Shown: positions 9,374 to 17,745, counted from the stretch's first letter. The stretch is DNA of 64,000 nt from CAVSCD01 sp963726335 (GCA_963726335.1 CAVSCD010000012.1:310001-374000); one strand, 5' to 3'. Notes: generated from the letters alone by a model not told the origin. A program made the numbers and translations.

Positions 9374-9557
9374 CCTGAATACTTCACGAATCGAGGCGGC
9401 CCCCAGATGCGAGGCCCGAGGGGTGAAGCTGTACTCTTTGGTACAGCGAACTCCGAGTACGAAGCAGATGGGGCCGAATCGGCTCGCCCGAAGGGTAAAA
9501 AGCGCCGCATAAAGAGAGATGGAAAAAAGACGAGGCGCTTTTTATGAATAAGTCAGG
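9374..9557 (+). mobile_element. MITE-like repeat, copy 1 (184 bp)
   Basis: First of three ~185-bp copies (also 14270-14454 and 17562-17745). The ends are imperfect inverted repeats (CCTGAATACTTCA / TGAATAAGTCAGG) and both flanks read CTGG (9370-9373 and 9558-9561), consistent with a 4-bp target duplication. Inside are a GCTGTAC-N6-GTACAGC hairpin and, near the right end, a long AAAAAGCGCC/GGCGCTTTTT stem that resembles an intrinsic terminator. No transposase is encoded. The rest of the 9154-9702 gap has no gene I can support. Confidence 0.8.
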
Positions 9558-9702
9558 CTGGATCATACGGAGCGGGAGCGAGCCCAAAATGGCGATCATC
9601 GTTGCGGCCATAAGAGTTGCTTTTGCCGGTCTCGGAGCGTCTTCGGTTGACGCACTGACTGGGCTGTTCTGAGCGGCGGGCTGACGGCATCGGGAGGATC
9701 AC

Positions 9703-10527
9703 ATGAAAAAATTAATTCTGCGGGGACAATCGACCTACGACGGAGCCGGAGTCAAGCTGAAGCGTATTTTCGCGCATGACCACACGAAGCTCACCGATCC
9801 GTTTCTGCTCCTCGATCATTTCGGTTCGGACAATCCCGATGATTATGTGAAAGGCTTCCCCTGGCATCCTCATCGAGGGATCGAAACCGTGACCTATATG
9901 CTCGGCGGCACGGTTGAGCACGGTGACAGCACCGGTAACGCGGGCGCGATCGGGCCGGGGGACATTCAATGGATGACCGCAGGCGGCGGCGTTTATCATC
10001 AGGAGATGCCGAAGCGTTCGAAAGACATGATGCACGGGCTGCAGCTGTGGGTCAACCTGCCGGCGAAAAATAAGATGATGGAGCCGCGCTACAGGGGCAT
10101 ACTTGAAAACGAAGTGCCGGTCGTCAAGATACCGGGCGGAGAAGTGCGGGTCATAGCCGGCGTCTACGAAAATGTCACCGGTCCGGTGCGGGAACTGGTT
10201 GTCGATGTTGAGTACCTGGATGTCCGGTTAAAGAAGGGGAGGGTTCTATCTCACGCCGCTAAAAAAGGCTATACCAGCTTTTGTTATCTGATTGACGGAG
10301 CGGGCGAATTTGACGAAGCGAAGCTGGAAAAAGCGCAACTGGTGCTGTTCACGGAAGCCGGAAGTATTGCCGTCAAGGCCATTGACGATGTTCATTATCT
10401 ATTTGTTACCGGCCGGCAGCTCAACGAACCCATCGCCTGGGGCGGCCCGATCGTCATGAATACCCGACAAGAGCTGGAAACGGCTTTCAGAGAGCTTGAT
10501 GAAGGCACGTTTATCAAGAAAAAATAG
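9703..10527 (+). CDS. pirin family protein (bicupin)
   Basis: This 274-residue protein has the pirin N-terminal cupin. The metal ligands are visible as His55 and His57 in WHPHRGIETVTY and His99 and Glu101 in VYHQEMP, matching the four iron ligands of characterised pirins. EHGDSTGNAG and the second C-terminal cupin are also present. Bacterial pirins include quercetin 2,3-dioxygenases and redox-responsive regulators of central metabolism, and the substrate cannot be told from sequence. It starts at ATG after GGGAGGATCAC. It is a single-gene unit, just downstream of MITE copy 1 and upstream of the ABC-type export genes. Confidence 0.92.
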   Translation: MKKLILRGQSTYDGAGVKLKRIFAHDHTKLTDPFLLLDHFGSDNPDDYVKGFPWHPHRGIETVTYMLGGTVEHGDSTGNAGAIGPGDIQWMTAGGGVYHQEMPKRSKDMMHGLQLWVNLPAKNKMMEPRYRGILENEVPVVKIPGGEVRVIAGVYENVTGPVRELVVDVEYLDVRLKKGRVLSHAAKKGYTSFCYLIDGAGEFDEAKLEKAQLVLFTEAGSIAVKAIDDVHYLFVTGRQLNEPIAWGGPIVMNTRQELETAFRELDEGTFIKKK

Positions 10528-10709
10528 AAAACAGCCGGCGGGGTCGACAGGACCATGTCTTTTCGCGGTTCCTGTCCACGCGGCCGGGGACCGTCACCTT
10601 CGTCGAGACCTGCACGGCCGCGAATATTGAATTTCTTGCCGGGGAACCATTTATAGGGCTGTTTCGTAAGTTATAATAGCGTGGTGTAATTTGCCTCGAG
10701 GGTAGAAGC

Positions 10710-11792
10710 ATGAAGAAAAAGATCATCATCCCGATCCTCGTCCTGGCGGCGGCGGGCGCCGCCTACGTCCTTCTCTCCGGCGGGAAAAAGAAGGGCGAGG
10801 ACCTGAAATTCGTCCCGGTCAAGCGGGGCGATATCGCCGAACGGGCCCTGGCCGTGGGGACCCTGGAGCCGGAGCAGGAGATCAAGGTCAAATCCACGAT
10901 ACCGGGCATCGTCGCCAAAGTCCTGTTCAAAGTCGGCGATACCGTCACCAAAGGCAGCCCCCTGTTCGAGATCTCACCCAACCCCACCCCCCTCGAGTAC
11001 GTCGAGGCCCGGCGCGGTATGGAAATGGCCGAGGTGACCCTGTCGAAGATCCAGGTCGAGCGGGACCGCAACGCCGAACTGATCCAGTCCAAGCTCATCT
11101 CCCAATCCCAGATGGACGCCCTGGAATCGGATTACAGCGAGGCTCAGCTCCGCCACCGCGTGGCCGGGGAGAAGCTCGAGCTCCTGGAGAAAGGCCGGAT
11201 CCGGATGTCCAACCGCGACATCGACTCCATCATCAAGGCCCCCATTACCGGCGTCATGCTCTCCCTCGACGCTCACCAGGGGGACCCGGTCGTCCCGCTG
11301 ACGAGCTTTCAGCCCGGAACCGAGCTCTGTTCCATGGCCGACATGAAAATGATTCTTTTCAAGGGGACCGTCGACGAGATCGACGTCGGCAAGCTCATGC
11401 CGGGCATGGTCGCCGAGATCCAGATCGGGGCCATGGCGGAGAACAAGATCCGCGGCACCCTCGACCGCATTTTCCCCAAGGCCAAGAAGGAAGGCAACGC
11501 CACCCTGTTCGATGTCGAGATCATTCTCGGCGAGGCGCCCGGGATCATCCTCCGGGCGGGCTATTCGGCCACGGCCTACGTGACCGTCCAGGAGCACAAG
11601 GGCGTGCTCATCGTGCCCGAGCGGCTGGTCCTTTCGGAGGAGGCCAAGCGCTCCGTCGAGATCAAGACAGGCGAGGTGATCAGCAAGGTCGAGGTCAAGA
11701 CCGGCTTATCCGACGGTCTGAACATAGAGATCCTGGAAGGCGTCAAGGAGGGCGACCTCGTCGTCGAACGGCCGCCCCGGGAGATCGCGTGA
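10710..11792 (+). CDS. MacA-like periplasmic adaptor (HlyD/RND membrane fusion protein)
   Basis: This 360-residue protein has an N-terminal signal/anchor (KIIIPILVLAAAGAAYVLL), a lipoyl half-motif (IKVKSTIPGIVAKVLFKVGD), an α-helical hairpin (residues ~90-160), the returning lipoyl strand (IIKAPITGVMLSLDAHQGD) and a β-barrel region. MacA-type adaptors link an inner-membrane MacB-type ABC transporter to an outer-membrane channel. The stop overlaps the next permease's GTG by 4 nt, so adaptor and permease are coupled. No TolC homologue is present in the window. The cargo is unknown. Confidence 0.88.
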   Translation: MKKKIIIPILVLAAAGAAYVLLSGGKKKGEDLKFVPVKRGDIAERALAVGTLEPEQEIKVKSTIPGIVAKVLFKVGDTVTKGSPLFEISPNPTPLEYVEARRGMEMAEVTLSKIQVERDRNAELIQSKLISQSQMDALESDYSEAQLRHRVAGEKLELLEKGRIRMSNRDIDSIIKAPITGVMLSLDAHQGDPVVPLTSFQPGTELCSMADMKMILFKGTVDEIDVGKLMPGMVAEIQIGAMAENKIRGTLDRIFPKAKKEGNATLFDVEIILGEAPGIILRAGYSATAYVTVQEHKGVLIVPERLVLSEEAKRSVEIKTGEVISKVEVKTGLSDGLNIEILEGVKEGDLVVERPPREIA

Positions 11793-13015
11793 TCCTGACG
11801 TTTGTCCGCAACCTCATCCGCGACCTGAAGCGTCAGCCGCTGCGCACTTCGCTGACCCTCTCGGGCGTCGGCTGGGGGACGTTCGCCGTCGTGCTCCTGC
11901 TCGCCTTCGGCACGGCCGTGAGCCGGCAGAACATGGTCTCTTTTCGTGGCGTCGGGCAGGGCTTCGTCCTTGGCTTTCCCGCGATGACCACCTTGCCTTA
12001 CCGGGGCATTCCCAAAGGCCGCCAGGTGCGGCTCACGCCGGAGCAGGTCTTGCTCACCGGCCGGAAGGTCCCCGGGATAAAGAGGATGGCTTTCGAGTTC
12101 ACCGCCAGCCGTCCCATCCGCTACGGCCGCGAGGATGTCCTCAACACCGTGCGCGGGGTGACGGTCGAATACGGCGACATCCGGAACATCATCGCCGGCG
12201 AAGGCCGCTACCTCAACGACACCGACATGGCTCTGAGGCGCCGGGTGTGCGTGCTCGGCAACACCATCAAGGAGAATCTTTTTCATAAAGAGGAGGCGGT
12301 GGGCCGGAGGATCTTCATCGAAGGCGTCCCTTTTACCGTCGTCGGGGAGATGAGGAAGAAGATCCAGACGAGCAACTTCAACGGCCAGTCCGATGAGCAC
12401 TGCGCCTTCATCCCCTGGACGACCTACTCGGCGCTTTTCGGCAATAAGTACATCGGGAGCATGATCTTCCAGCCCGCGAACCCGGCGGCCTCCAAGCGGA
12501 TCATCCGCCTGGTGCGGGAGGACCTGGGGAACCGGGCCGGGTTCTCGCCCGACGACAAGGACGCCCTGTTCGTCTGGGACTGGACCGAGTTCGAGAAATC
12601 GTTCTCCATCTTCTTCCTGGCCTTCAATATCTTCCTCGGCGTGATCGGCTCGTTCACCCTGCTCGTCGGGGGCGTGGGGGTGGCCTCGATCATGATGGTC
12701 GTGGTCGAGGAACGGACGAAGGAGATCGGGATCAAGCTGGCCGTGGGCGCGCGGCGGCGGAACATCCTCTGGCAGTTCTTCGCCGAGTCGCTGGCGATCG
12801 TCCTGTTCGGGGGCGGCCTGGGGTTTCTTTTCGCCGCCCTGGTCCTGCGGCTGATTCCCGTCGAGAAGATCAAGGACTATGTCGGCAGTCCCCGGATCGA
12901 TCCCGCCGTCGGCCTGGTCACGATTTCGGTCCTCCTCGCCATCGGGATCGTCTCGGGCCTGGCGCCGGCGCGGCGGGCCGCTTCCACGAACCCCATCGAG
13001 GCCTTGAGGAAATAG
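11789..13015 (+). CDS. MacB/FtsX-type ABC permease (first of two)
   Basis: This 408-residue protein has the MacB topology: one N-terminal TM segment (RTSLTLSGVGWGTFAVVLLL), a large periplasmic MacB_PCD domain, then three TM segments near 280-390. VVEERTKEIGIKLAVGARRR precedes the third TM and the C-terminus ends PIEALRK, both FtsX-domain hallmarks. It lacks a fused ATPase. It is coupled to the adaptor by a GTGA overlap, and the next permease starts immediately after its stop. The two permeases are diverged paralogues, so a heterodimeric permease is likely. Confidence 0.9.
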   Translation: MILTFVRNLIRDLKRQPLRTSLTLSGVGWGTFAVVLLLAFGTAVSRQNMVSFRGVGQGFVLGFPAMTTLPYRGIPKGRQVRLTPEQVLLTGRKVPGIKRMAFEFTASRPIRYGREDVLNTVRGVTVEYGDIRNIIAGEGRYLNDTDMALRRRVCVLGNTIKENLFHKEEAVGRRIFIEGVPFTVVGEMRKKIQTSNFNGQSDEHCAFIPWTTYSALFGNKYIGSMIFQPANPAASKRIIRLVREDLGNRAGFSPDDKDALFVWDWTEFEKSFSIFFLAFNIFLGVIGSFTLLVGGVGVASIMMVVVEERTKEIGIKLAVGARRRNILWQFFAESLAIVLFGGGLGFLFAALVLRLIPVEKIKDYVGSPRIDPAVGLVTISVLLAIGIVSGLAPARRAASTNPIEALRK

Positions 13016-14269
13016 ATGATCCGCGCGCCGCTCTACCGCTATTTCGCCAGGGAGTTCCGCAAGCGGAAAAAGAAAACCGCCCTGATCACTTTCGCCATCT
13101 TCTGGGGCACGCTCTCGATCCTGCTGCTCATGTCGTTCGGCCGAGGCCTCAGCAACTCCATGCGCATCAGCTTCAAGGGCCTGGGCGATAACCTCATCAT
13201 GGTCTATCGGGGCCAGACCTCGAAAGACTACCGCGGGCTGCCCAAAGGGCGCCGCATCATGATCTACCCGAACGATATCCCGCTCCTCCGCGCGCTCATC
13301 CCGGAGATCGAGCTCATCTCGCCCGAGTCGAACGACTACTTTACCGTCACCGCGGGCGGCCGCGAGACCAACCGCAACGTCAACGGCGTCGGTCCCGCGT
13401 TCGGGGTGATGCGCACGATGATCGCGGACAGCGGGGGGCGGTTCATCAACGAGGAGGACGAGAGCCGGGCGCGGCGGGTGGCCTTCATCGGCTGGAACGT
13501 GGCCTCGAACCTTTTCCCGGGGCAGGATCCCATAGGCCGGACGGTCGTCGTCAACCGGGTGCCGTTCACGGTGGTCGGCGTGATGAAGAAGAAGCTCCAG
13601 AGCTCGTCCTACGAGGGGTTCGACGCCGACCAGGTTTATATCCCCAACAGCACCTTCTCCCGGATCCGCTCGCAGCTCCACCTCGACCGCATCCACATCC
13701 AGCCGAAGCGGAGCGAGGACAACAAGCTCGTGGCGCGGCGCATCCGCGAGATCCTCGGGCGCAAGTACCGTTTCGACCCCAAGGACGATTACGCGCTCGG
13801 GATCTGGAACACGATCGAGCAGGCCGAGGTCGCGGGCAAGGTCTTCAAGGGCATCGAGATCTTCCTGTCTATGATCGGCGCCCTGACCCTGATCATCGGC
13901 GCGGTCGGCGTCACGAACCTCATGTACGCCCTGGTCAGGGAGCGGACGCGCGAGATCGGGATCAAGATGGCCCTGGGGGCCAGGCGGCGCCACATCATCC
14001 TCCAGTTCCTGCTGGAAACAGTGTTCATCTTTGCCAAGGGGACGTTCTGGGGGGCGGCCACGGCCTACGCCATTGTCCGCCTGACCCGGCTCATCCCCAT
14101 AAGCTACGAGTTGAGCGGCATCCAGACCTACCTGCTGCGGCCGATCTTCAGCCTGGACATCCTGATCATCTTCCTGGTTATCTTGGGGACGCTCGTCTTC
14201 CTGTCGGGGATCTTCCCGGCCGCCCGGGCGTCGCGCCTGAACCCGGTCGAGGCGCTCCGGTATGAATAG
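13016..14269 (+). CDS. MacB/FtsX-type ABC permease (second of two)
   Basis: This 417-residue paralogue of the preceding permease has an N-terminal TM segment after a basic start (REFRKRKKKTALITFAIFWGT), a periplasmic domain sharing PKGRR and VVGVMKKKLQSSSYEG with its neighbour's PKGRQ and VVGEMRKKIQTSNFNG, then VRERTREIGIKMALGARRR and three C-terminal TM segments ending LNPVEALRYE. The ATG directly follows the previous stop. Its own stop codon (TAG, 14267-14269) is part of the ATAG duplicated by insertion of MITE copy 2, which now separates it from its ATPase. Confidence 0.9.
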   Translation: MIRAPLYRYFAREFRKRKKKTALITFAIFWGTLSILLLMSFGRGLSNSMRISFKGLGDNLIMVYRGQTSKDYRGLPKGRRIMIYPNDIPLLRALIPEIELISPESNDYFTVTAGGRETNRNVNGVGPAFGVMRTMIADSGGRFINEEDESRARRVAFIGWNVASNLFPGQDPIGRTVVVNRVPFTVVGVMKKKLQSSSYEGFDADQVYIPNSTFSRIRSQLHLDRIHIQPKRSEDNKLVARRIREILGRKYRFDPKDDYALGIWNTIEQAEVAGKVFKGIEIFLSMIGALTLIIGAVGVTNLMYALVRERTREIGIKMALGARRRHIILQFLLETVFIFAKGTFWGAATAYAIVRLTRLIPISYELSGIQTYLLRPIFSLDILIIFLVILGTLVFLSGIFPAARASRLNPVEALRYE

Positions 14270-14454
14270 CCTGAATTATTCACGAGTCGAGGCGGCCTCC
14301 AGCTGCGAGGCCCGAGGGGTGAAGCTGTACTCTCTGGTACTGCGAACCCCGAGAACGAAGCAGATGGGGTCGGATCGGCTCGCCCGTAGGGTAAAAACGC
14401 CCCATAAAAAGAGAGACGGAGAAGAAAAAGGGGCGTTTTTATGAATAGGTCAGG
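14270..14454 (+). mobile_element. MITE-like repeat, copy 2, inserted inside the ABC operon
   Basis: This 185-bp copy has ends CCTGAATTATTCA and TGAATAGGTCAGG, flanked by a perfect ATAG duplication (14266-14269 and 14455-14458). Deleting the element and one ATAG restores permease stop TAG, GGAG and ATG of the ATPase gene 9 nt after the stop, a normal operon junction. The terminal stem is TAAAAACGCCCC/GGGGCGTTTTTA, whereas copies 1 and 3 have GCGCC/GGCGC at the same place. Both strands have changed together, so the stem is conserved. Confidence 0.87.
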
Positions 14455-14467
14455 ATAGGAGACTTCC

Positions 14468-15127
14468 ATGATCGAGATGAGGGATATCACCAAGGTCTAC
14501 AAGATGGGGGAGGTCTCGCTCGAAGCCCTCAAGGGGATCAGCTTCACGATCCAGCCGGGTGAGTTCATCTCGATCATGGGGCCCTCCGGGTCCGGAAAGT
14601 CGACGCTCCTCAACATCCTGGGCTGCCTGGATACGCCGACCGGAGGTTAGTACTTTCTCGAGGAGAGGAATGTGGCGGGCCTCGATTTCGACCAGCTGTC
14701 GGCGGTCCGGAACCGGAAGATCGGATTCGTCTTCCAGAACTTCAACCTGCTCCCGTACGCCACGACCTACGAAAACGTGGAGCTGCCCATGCTGTTTAAC
14801 GGCAAGAGCGGGAAGAAGCGGCGGGAGCGGGTCGACGAGCTCCTGGCGATGGTGGGGCTGGTCGACTGGCAGCACCACCGGCCGAGCGAGCTCTCCGGAG
14901 GCCAGCAGCAGCGGGTGGCCATCGCCCGGGCCCTGGCCAACGACCCGCCCATGATCCTGGCCGACGAGCCCACGGGCAACCTCGACTCGAAGACGGGCGA
15001 GGAGATCATGGGGCTATTCGTCAAGCTGCAAAAAGAGGGGAGGACCATCCTGATGGTGACCCACGATATGCATATCGCCGCCTACTCCCAGCGGACGATC
15101 AACCTGCTCGACGGCCGGATCGTCTAA
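14468..15127 (+). pseudogene. ABC transporter ATPase (MacB/LolD-type) with in-frame TAG
   Basis: The 219 sense codons encode a LolD/MacB-type nucleotide-binding domain: Walker A GPSGSGKST, Q-loop VFQNFNLLPY, signature LSGGQQQRVAIARAL, Walker B MILADEPTGNLD and H-loop VTHD. An in-frame amber codon (14648-14650) follows CLDTPTGG, where relatives have Glu (GGEY), so a single GAG-to-TAG change would explain it. Upstream and downstream parts are in the same frame and otherwise well preserved. The product would power the two FtsX permeases. Either the gene is dead after being cut off by the MITE, or translation restarts or reads through. Confidence 0.88.
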
Positions 15128-15251
15128 AGGCTCAACTCTTTTCCCGACCATTCCTTGCGGCGGTCCCTGTTTCTCGTTGACCAGGGTGAAAACGCGAGCA
15201 GGCCATCCAAGACGTCAAGAATGAGATCAATCATCTCAAACTCCGGATTGC

Positions 15252-15584
15252 TCACTTTGGCGTCAGGCTGATCCTTTTTTTATCCTTTGCCCGGTAAACA
15301 TGAAGCGCTTGGCCTTTGACGTTGGCGAGAGGGAGAGCTTCCCAGAACCGGCTGTCATTACTTTTGTCGCGGTTGTCTCCGAGGACGAAACAATGGCCGG
15401 CCGGGATCTTGAGCGGGCCGAAGTTGTCCCGGCTGTCGTCCAGGGTGCTGGCTTCGTGGAGTTTGTAGGACTCCTCTCGTGTCCCGGAAATTCCGTTTAC
15501 ACACCCCAAAAAAAGACTGCTCCGGGGAGAATAGGGCCTATCGGCAATTTTGGGATGGTGGACCAATAGGCAAAGGGAAATCAA
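15252..15584 (-). pseudogene. signal peptidase I (LepB) C-terminal remnant
   Basis: The conserved C-terminal boxes of type I signal peptidase are present: RDNFGPLKIPAGHCFVLGDN, RDKSNDSRFW and the trailing VKGQALHVYRA, preceded by a VNGISG strand. The membrane anchor and the Ser and Lys catalytic boxes are missing, and no continuation was found in other frames upstream. The reading begins in unrelated sequence around 15510-15584. I regard it as a decayed gene or a transferred fragment. The surrounding 15128-15740 gap holds nothing else recognisable. Confidence 0.7.
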
Positions 15585-15745
15585 GGATATCGCCGCAGAA
15601 TGCCATATCCTGGCTAAAGCAGCTCAAGGAAGAGCCGAGTGAGCTTCCTCTCACCCGCGGCGCGTCTGTTCATCATGTGGCGCCCCTTTTCTGACTGAGC
15701 GGGCGGCCAAGGAAATCGAGCGACAGCCGGATACGAGGGTTGCGC

Positions 15746-15774
15746 TTGACGAGATGTACAAATGTGCATATAAT
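15746..15774 (+). promoter_or_regulatory. near-perfect sigma70 promoter at the brnTA operon
   Basis: TTGACG (15746-15751), a 17-nt spacer and TATAAT (15769-15774) form one of the strongest promoter matches in the window. It overlaps the first possible brnT start codons (TTG 15740, GTG 15764). Transcription would therefore begin near 15780, at or after those codons. Confidence 0.6.
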
Positions 15775-16060
15775 AAACATACGGTATCATTGGGACCGGG
15801 AGAAGGCCGAGCTCAGTTTCCGGAAGCACGGCGTCCGTTTCGCCGATGCCGTCTCGGTGTTCGAAAACGACCTCTCTTTGACCATCGAAGACGAGTGCTT
15901 TAAGGAAAGACGGTGGGTAACGTTGGGGCAAGACCTCTTCGGCCGTCTGCTGGTCCTCGTCTATGTCTGGCGGGACGATGAGATCAGGATCATTTCGGCG
16001 AGGAAGGCGAAACCGAAAGAGCGCAGACAATACGGAAGAAGAGATGAAAAGATCGTATGA
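15764..16060 (+). CDS. brnT: BrnT-family toxin (type II toxin-antitoxin)
   Basis: BrnT is a RelE-fold ribonuclease toxin. The sequence shows the family pattern: YHWDREKAELSFRKHGVRFADAVSVFEND, then LTIEDE, RWVTLGQDLFGRLLVLVYVWRDDEIRIISARKA and the final KERRQYG. The start is uncertain. GTG 15764 gives a normal-length protein (~98 residues) but lies inside the spacer of a strong promoter. TTG 15740 is further upstream and less likely. If that promoter is used, initiation must be further in, at a non-standard or leaderless start. The antitoxin gene begins inside the brnT 3' end. Confidence 0.87.
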   Translation: MHIINIRYHWDREKAELSFRKHGVRFADAVSVFENDLSLTIEDECFKERRWVTLGQDLFGRLLVLVYVWRDDEIRIISARKAKPKERRQYGRRDEKIV

Positions 16061-16313
16061 CTTCAGCGGGGGGAAACGGGGGGCCGTTGTCCCCTCTCCG
16101 CCGGGCAAGACTCGGATTACGATACGCTTGGACAACGAGATCCTGGAGTGGTTCCGCTGCCAGGTCGAGGCCCGGGGCGGCGGGAGTTATCAAGCCATGA
16201 TCAACGGTGCCCTGAGGGAGCATGTCCAGCGGGAAGGCGAGGCGTTGGAGGCCTGTCTGAGGCGGATTATTCGGGAAGAGCTGGGGACTGATAGTCTCAG
16301 GGGAGACTCATGA
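16044..16313 (+). CDS. brnA: BrnA-family antitoxin
   Basis: This 89-residue protein begins at an ATG preceded by GGAAGAAGAG and overlapping the last 17 nt of brnT. It contains the BrnA/ribbon-helix-helix pattern: after MKRSYDFSGGKRGAV come PPGKTRITIRLDNEILEWFR, GGGSYQAMINGALREHV. BrnA dimers neutralise BrnT and repress the brnTA promoter through the RHH domain. It is longer than many BrnA proteins because of a C-terminal helix (EACLRRIIREELG). Toxin-first order and overlap are typical of brnTA. Confidence 0.87.
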   Translation: MKRSYDFSGGKRGAVVPSPPGKTRITIRLDNEILEWFRCQVEARGGGSYQAMINGALREHVQREGEALEACLRRIIREELGTDSLRGDS

Positions 16314-16346
16314 TTTGCCATAACCGCACTTCAGGGGCCATCGAGA

Positions 16347-16466
16347 TCAATCAGTAAGTTTGTGGGTCGCTCGCTGCCCTCTCTCGACTTTCGCTAAAAC
16401 GCGGCTTCCGGTGAAACCGGCCGCTCCGGTCATGAGGACGACTTTCCCCTTCAGCTCATAGGCCAT
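16347..16466 (-). pseudogene. short-chain dehydrogenase N-terminal remnant
   Basis: A 39-codon reading from ATG 16466 encodes KGKVVLMTGAAGFTGSRVLA, the Rossmann TGxxGxxG start of an SDR. It then ends in unrelated sequence. No further SDR sequence was found nearby, so this looks like a relic. The rest of 16314-16582 contains no gene. Confidence 0.45.
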
Positions 16467-16582
16467 GGCTGTCGCTCCGGGCAATATACACGTAGTGCGG
16501 GCGGGTCATTGCGTACGGTGGGCGTCACATCTTGCGCGCCGCTGCGTATAAGTGAGTGACGAGTCTTAAAAGGAGAAATCGC

Positions 16583-17545
16583 ATGAAAAAAGCGGCTCTC
16601 GTAACGTTTTTGACCGTGGTTGCCGTCGCGCTGTTTGCTGGCCTGGGCGCAAGCGCCGCCGCCGGGCCATCGGGCGCCCAGATGTCCATCGTTCCGGCCG
16701 ATGCCCAATGGGTCATGCACCTGGACATGGAGAAGTTCGTTTCATCCGCCCTGTTCAAGCTGCTTTCGGATGTGAAGGGCGGACCCGGCATCCAGCAAAA
16801 AGCGGAGCAGTTCGCCGGGAAATTCAAGATGGACCCGCTCAAGGATATCAGGGACGTCACGGTCTTCGGCCGTGCCAGAGCCGGGGAGGAGCCCGTGGTG
16901 GCCGTGTCCGGGAACTTCGATAAGACCCACATCCTCGGGCTCCTCAAGGCGGAATCTTCCTTCAAGGAAACGCCGTACGGAAAGCACACGCTTTACAGCT
17001 GGGAGGGCGAGCATTTCGGCGTGTTCGTCAACGACAACCTGGCCCTGATCACCGAAAAAGAAGCGGACATCAAGTCGGCGTTGGACGCCCTGGAAGGGAA
17101 GACGAAGAACGCTCCCGCCTCGCCCCTCCTGTCCCTCCTGAAGAAGGAATCCGGCAAGGCGATGATCGAATTCGCCCTGGCCGACATCGGCGGCCTGACG
17201 GGCCAAGTGAAAGACGCCGGCGCCGCCCAGGCGCTCCCGGCCATGCTGACCCAGATGCAGTCGATCACCGGGGTCGTCTCGGAAACCGGCGACACGCTCA
17301 ACATGAAGATCGAGATCGGCGCGGAATCCGATCAGGTGGCGCAGAGCATCGAGCAGGCCATCCGGGGGATCATCGCCTTGTTGAACCTCCAGTTCGCGGG
17401 CGATGCCCAGCCATTCACCAAGGGCATCAACATCAAGTCGGACGGCGACCGGGTCCGGATCGACGGCTCCTTCCTCGTTCCCGAACTGGCCAAGATCATC
17501 GAGCAGCGCAAGGCGTCCGGCCATAGCTCGGACGACAAGAAGTGA
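16583..17545 (+). CDS. secreted protein of unknown function
   Basis: This 320-residue protein starts at ATG after AAAGGAG (spacing 7) and has a clear signal peptide (KKAALVTFLTVVAVALFAGLGASAAA). The mature part opens PADAQWVMHLDMEKFVSSALFKLL and alternates short β-strands with helices (FGRARAGEEPVVAVSGNF, VFVNDNLALITEKEADIKSALDAL). This layout is seen in exported proteins that lack known catalytic motifs. I do not recognise a family with confidence. It is followed by MITE copy 3 and an ECF sigma/anti-sigma pair, so it could be part of an envelope-stress regulon. Confidence 0.75.
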   Translation: MKKAALVTFLTVVAVALFAGLGASAAAGPSGAQMSIVPADAQWVMHLDMEKFVSSALFKLLSDVKGGPGIQQKAEQFAGKFKMDPLKDIRDVTVFGRARAGEEPVVAVSGNFDKTHILGLLKAESSFKETPYGKHTLYSWEGEHFGVFVNDNLALITEKEADIKSALDALEGKTKNAPASPLLSLLKKESGKAMIEFALADIGGLTGQVKDAGAAQALPAMLTQMQSITGVVSETGDTLNMKIEIGAESDQVAQSIEQAIRGIIALLNLQFAGDAQPFTKGINIKSDGDRVRIDGSFLVPELAKIIEQRKASGHSSDDKK

Positions 17546-17561
17546 GCCGGTTGCGAATGAG

Positions 17562-17745
17562 CCTGAATTATTCACGAATCGAGTCGGCCCCCAGATGCGA
17601 GGCCCGAGGGGTGAAGCTGTACTTTTTGGTACAGCGAACTCCGAGAACGAAGCCGATGGGGCCGAATCGGCTCGCCTGAAGGGTAAAAAGCGCCGCCTAA
17701 AGAGAGATGGAAAAAAGACGAGGCGCTTTTTATGAATAAGTCAGG
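17562..17745 (+). mobile_element. MITE-like repeat, copy 3 (184 bp)
   Basis: Same orientation and architecture as copies 1 and 2: ends CCTGAATTATTCA / TGAATAAGTCAGG, internal GCTGTAC/GTACAGC hairpin and terminal AAAAAGCGCC/GGCGCTTTTT stem. The flanks TGAG and TTAG match at three of four positions, so the duplication may have decayed. It begins 16 nt after the stop of the secreted-protein gene, so its terminal hairpin could end that transcript. Confidence 0.8.

Noticed and set aside
9254..9547. Protein-coding potential inside the MITE copies
   Set aside because: Readings across the three copies differ in frame and are not preserved, whereas stems and ends are.
10534..10600. Terminator after the pirin gene
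   Set aside because: GACAGGACC/GGTTCCTGTC can pair with a bulge, but there is no T-tract, so I do not call a terminator.
11576..13993. A very long minus-strand open frame (~800 codons) antisense to the ABC permeases
   Set aside because: It is rich in Asp/Arg/His/Pro with no domains, as expected from GC-rich codon bias opposite real genes. The plus-strand FtsX permeases explain the sequence.
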